This document shows, one piece after another, positions 34,270-36,537 of a DNA stretch of 36,537 nt. The translations under genes were made by a program, and so were the position numbers. The stretch is from Rhizobiales bacterium UBA1912 (GTDB lineage Bacteria; Pseudomonadota; Alphaproteobacteria; Rhizobiales; Devosiaceae). The stretch spans positions 324,468-361,004 of the forward strand of contig DDGC01000004.1 in NCBI GenBank assembly GCA_002337455.1, given 5' to 3'. The number at the start of each line of letters is the position of its first letter. The stretch's first letter is position 1. The notes beneath the pieces are model-generated. The model was not told the DNA's origin and did not search any database. It saw only the letters and a program-made list of their open reading frames with translations.

Positions 34270-35405
34270 TGGGGGGTCCTGCGTATCTGGTCGGGGCTTA
34301 TTTCGGGCATTGCGCCGTACTGGGCGAGAACCTCTGTCATACCCGCGAGGAAGTTCTGTTCGCTGAACCGGCCGGTGTGGGCGGCGATCGCCTGGGGATC
34401 GGCGTCGGCGAGGCCCGATCGCTCGAAGCGTTCAATGGCGTCGATCAGGCCCTCGACGCTCTGGTCGTCAAACAGAAGGCCGGTTTCGCCGTCGCGGACA
34501 GTTTCGGTGGCGCCGCCGCGGCCATAGGCAATGACCGGGCGTCCCGAAGCCATGACTTCGACAGGAACGATACCGAAATCCTCTTCGCCGGGGAAAACCA
34601 GCGCCTTGCAGCGTGCCATATGCGATTTGAGGTCGGCGAAGGGCACGGTGCCCAGAAAAGTAATGTTGGCCCTGGCCTTTGCGGCCAGCGTCTGCCGTGT
34701 CTTTTCAGGACCGCCGATGACCAAAAGGCGTTTACCCATGCGGTTGAACGCATCGATCATGATATCGGGGCGCTTGTAGCCGACCAGCTCACCGGCCCAG
34801 AGATAGAAATCCTCACGCTCGGACAGAGGGGCCGGGGAAAAATCCTCGACGGCGACCGGCGGATAGACCACCCGCGCGTCACGCCGCCAATATTTGTTGA
34901 TGCGCTTTTGCACGTGCATGGAATTGGCGACGAACTGATCGACCCGGGCCGCCGAGGTGACGTCCCACTGCCGCAGGCCGGGCGTGAGAATTGGCATGGT
35001 CAGCCTGGCCAGACGACCGGCCCCGCTCTTGTAGAGATGGTACTGGTCCCAGAGGTAGCGCATGGGCGAATGGCAATAGCAGATATGGGGCGCGTCCGGC
35101 GGGGCGATGACGCCCTTGGCGGGTCCCGCCTCGCTCGAAATGACCAGATCGTATCCGGAGAGATCGATACTCTCGAGCGCAAAGGGCATAAGGGGCAGAT
35201 AGCTGCGGTAGAGCTTATGGGCCGCCGGCAATTTCGAGATGGCGGTGGTGTGCACCGTGTGGCTGCGAATGGCGGCGCTGACCCCGTTCGCATCATAGAC
35301 GTGGGTAAAGATGTCGGCTTGCGGAAAGAGCTTGCACAGGGATTCAAGGACCTTCTCGCCCCCCCGCATATGCAGCAGCCAGTAATGAATGATCGCAACT
35401 CTCAA
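34266..35405 (-). CDS. Glycosyltransferase family 4 protein (mannosyltransferase-like)
   Basis: This 379-residue GT-B enzyme begins with MRVAIIHYWLLHMRGGEKVL and contains ICYCHSPMRYLWDQYHLYKS, a block common in bacterial GT4 enzymes of O-antigen and exopolysaccharide clusters. The donor-site E-x7-E is in GEEDFGIVPVEVMASGRPV. I placed the start at TTG 35405 because GGAAG (35415-35419) is nine bases before it. The ATG at 35414 is in frame but touches that site. The frame is open to 35465. With GDP-mannose made by neighbouring genes, mannose is a plausible donor. The stop overlaps the flippase start. Confidence 0.9.
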   Translation of the reverse strand: MRVAIIHYWLLHMRGGEKVLESLCKLFPQADIFTHVYDANGVSAAIRSHTVHTTAISKLPAAHKLYRSYLPLMPFALESIDLSGYDLVISSEAGPAKGVIAPPDAPHICYCHSPMRYLWDQYHLYKSGAGRLARLTMPILTPGLRQWDVTSAARVDQFVANSMHVQKRINKYWRRDARVVYPPVAVEDFSPAPLSEREDFYLWAGELVGYKRPDIMIDAFNRMGKRLLVIGGPEKTRQTLAAKARANITFLGTVPFADLKSHMARCKALVFPGEEDFGIVPVEVMASGRPVIAYGRGGATETVRDGETGLLFDDQSVEGLIDAIERFERSGLADADPQAIAAHTGRFSEQNFLAGMTEVLAQYGAMPEISPDQIRRTPQ

Positions 35406-35471
35406 GGTCGTCATCTTCCGGCAGGCGTTGGTTTCTGTTCCTTTGCCGCGATGGGAAACCTGCAACGCTAT

Positions 35472-36452
35472 TTACTTGAACTGGGCGCCTTCACTCATTT
35501 CCAGCCAGCGTTGGAGCGATTGTTTGAGGCCGTAGCGGTACTGGAACCCCATTTCGCGAAGCTTTTGCGGCATGATGTTTGTCGATTTGTAGAGTTTTCT
35601 AATGCGGGCCCGGTTGATCGAGGTGCGAATGCCAAGCTTGCCCAAAATCTCAAGGGCCAGTCCCCCAAGCATCATAATCGGCATGGGAACAACCAGCGTG
35701 ACCTTTTTGTAACCGGCCACATCGGTGAAGGTGTCACAGATATCTTCCGAAGTGTAGCGCTCCATATGGGCGAAGTTATAGGTCAGATGCGTTTCGTTTC
35801 GCTCGAGGGCGAAGCGGAAGGAAGCCACCAGATCTTCGACATAGCCGCAGGCCTTGATGGTGTCCTTGCGGCCAGGGAAAAAGAAGTGGCCTTTTTCCAT
35901 GGCACGCGCCAGGCGGGTAAAATTGCCCCGCTCGGTATAGCCGTAGATTACCGCGGGGCGGGCGACGACAAGGCGCCGCGCATCGGTGGCCTCGTTGAGC
36001 CACTGGGCATGGATTTCTTCGGCGCACAGTTTTGAACGTCCATAGGCCGTATCGGGCTCAAGCGCCGAGGTTTCGTCCTTGAGGGTTTCGCTCGCGCCGT
36101 AGACGGAAATCGAGCTCGTAAAGACGATCCTTTCGCAGCCGATACGGCGGGCATAATCGCAACAATGGGTGGCGCCAAGCACGTTGGTATAGAAATACTC
36201 CCAGTCCTCATGACCGGGTGTCGTGTGAACGGCGGCAAGATTATATGTTTCGCTGGCGCCCGGGCAGGTGTCATCCGCAATGGGCTGCCGAACGTCGACG
36301 TATTTGTATTCGACCCCTTCGACAACAAAGCGGGGCTCGGCAATATCGGCGCTCACGATCAGATCATACTCTCCGCTTTCGGCGAGAGACCTGAGCAGAT
36401 GCGAACCGATAAAGCCTGCGCCTCCAAATACCAGAGCGTTCTTTTTGAGCAT
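35472..36452 (-). CDS. NAD-dependent epimerase/dehydratase (extended SDR)
   Basis: This 326-residue protein has the Rossmann motif VFGGAGFIGSHLL at the N-terminus, the serine region FTSSISVYGAS and the catalytic YGRSK pair. It belongs to the nucleotide-sugar epimerase/dehydratase group, but I cannot name the substrate. The C-terminal LVVPMPIMMLGGLALEILGK hydrophobic segment is reminiscent of SDRs that act on lipid-linked or membrane-near substrates, so it may act on something other than a free nucleotide sugar. It lies upstream of the GT4 gene in the same operon, with a 37-base gap to the gene entering from the right edge. Confidence 0.87.
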   Translation of the reverse strand: MLKKNALVFGGAGFIGSHLLRSLAESGEYDLIVSADIAEPRFVVEGVEYKYVDVRQPIADDTCPGASETYNLAAVHTTPGHEDWEYFYTNVLGATHCCDYARRIGCERIVFTSSISVYGASETLKDETSALEPDTAYGRSKLCAEEIHAQWLNEATDARRLVVARPAVIYGYTERGNFTRLARAMEKGHFFFPGRKDTIKACGYVEDLVASFRFALERNETHLTYNFAHMERYTSEDICDTFTDVAGYKKVTLVVPMPIMMLGGLALEILGKLGIRTSINRARIRKLYKSTNIMPQKLREMGFQYRYGLKQSLQRWLEMSEGAQFK

Positions 36453-36489
36453 TGCTTCACTCTCCGGACAATTGGTTGTCGACTAACGG

Positions 36490-36537
36490 TCATGCCGAGA
36501 TTTTCTTATAGACCTCGTCGGTCATTTCTTGAGGTGA
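36490..36537 (-). CDS. C-terminal end of a gene continuing beyond the window
   Basis: On the minus strand the edge sequence reads SPQEMTDEVYKKISA and then stops (TGA at 36490-36492). The amino acid make-up looks like a normal protein end, and the 37-base spacing to the next start fits an operon. Only 15 residues are visible, so nothing can be said about function. Confidence 0.45.
   Translation of the reverse strand, partial: SPQEMTDEVYKKISA

Noticed and set aside
34269..36035. Plus-strand open frame of 588 codons opposite the GT4 and SDR genes
   Set aside because: The minus strand encodes clear GT4 and SDR proteins with full motifs. The plus frame has no recognisable domain.

Overview
The window looks like chromosomal DNA of a GC-rich alphaproteobacterium of the Hyphomicrobiales (Rhizobiales) type. 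The evidence is a LexA box of the alphaproteobacterial form GAAC-N7-GAAC in front of an imuA-imuB-dnaE2 mutagenesis cassette, a bacterial transglutaminase-like cysteine peptidase, an LspL-type UDP-glucuronate 4-epimerase and short palindromic intergenic repeats of a kind common in that order. A Devosia/Pelagibacterium-like genus is my guess, not something the sequence proves. I saw no rRNA, tRNA, CRISPR array or intact insertion sequence.

Layout. (1) 1-546: repeat-rich intergenic DNA. (2) 547-7924: gamma-carbonic anhydrase-like protein, the SOS mutasome operon imuA-imuB-dnaE2 (translesion synthesis), and galactose mutarotase. (3) 8356-10742: UDP-glucose dehydrogenase and UDP-glucuronate 4-epimerase in a two-gene operon, which supply UDP-GlcA and UDP-GalA. 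(4) 10743-17633: an accessory block. A remnant of a ketoglutarate-semialdehyde-type aldehyde dehydrogenase precedes a GntR/FadR regulator with a perfect 15-bp operator-like palindrome, a TRAP transporter in the unusual order P-M-Q, a beta-hydroxyacid dehydrogenase and an RpiB/LacAB isomerase. A decayed reading frame that joins a cadherin-like repeat to a broken EAL domain follows. (5) 17634-18800: a second UDP-glucose dehydrogenase, of the short enterobacterial type. (6) 19478-28769: an exopolysaccharide assembly region on the plus strand, with a divergent transglutaminase-like peptidase at its left edge. It encodes a membrane-anchored protein, an O-antigen ligase/polymerase, a PPP-type phosphatase, a Wzc/ExoP-type tyrosine autokinase, phosphomannomutase and a bifunctional GDP-mannose enzyme, and ends with a small coiled-coil protein. 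(7) 28809-36537: a minus-strand operon with an SDR epimerase, two GT4 glycosyltransferases, a Wzx flippase, two sulfotransferases and a Wzy-type polymerase. One more gene enters from the right edge.

Together, regions 3 and 5-7 can make UDP-GlcA, UDP-GalA and GDP-mannose, assemble repeat units with GT4 enzymes, flip and polymerise them by a Wzx/Wzy route controlled by a tyrosine kinase, and probably add sulfate. The most notable points are a PPP-family phosphatase beside the tyrosine kinase with no Wzb-type phosphatase in view, paired sulfotransferases next to a conspicuously AT-rich wzy, two unrelated-looking UGDs, and a catabolic transporter operon wedged into the polysaccharide region between gene remnants. 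A LexA box that appears to double as the imuA ribosome-binding site is also worth checking. I did not recognise a wholly new system. These are the places where one could be sought.
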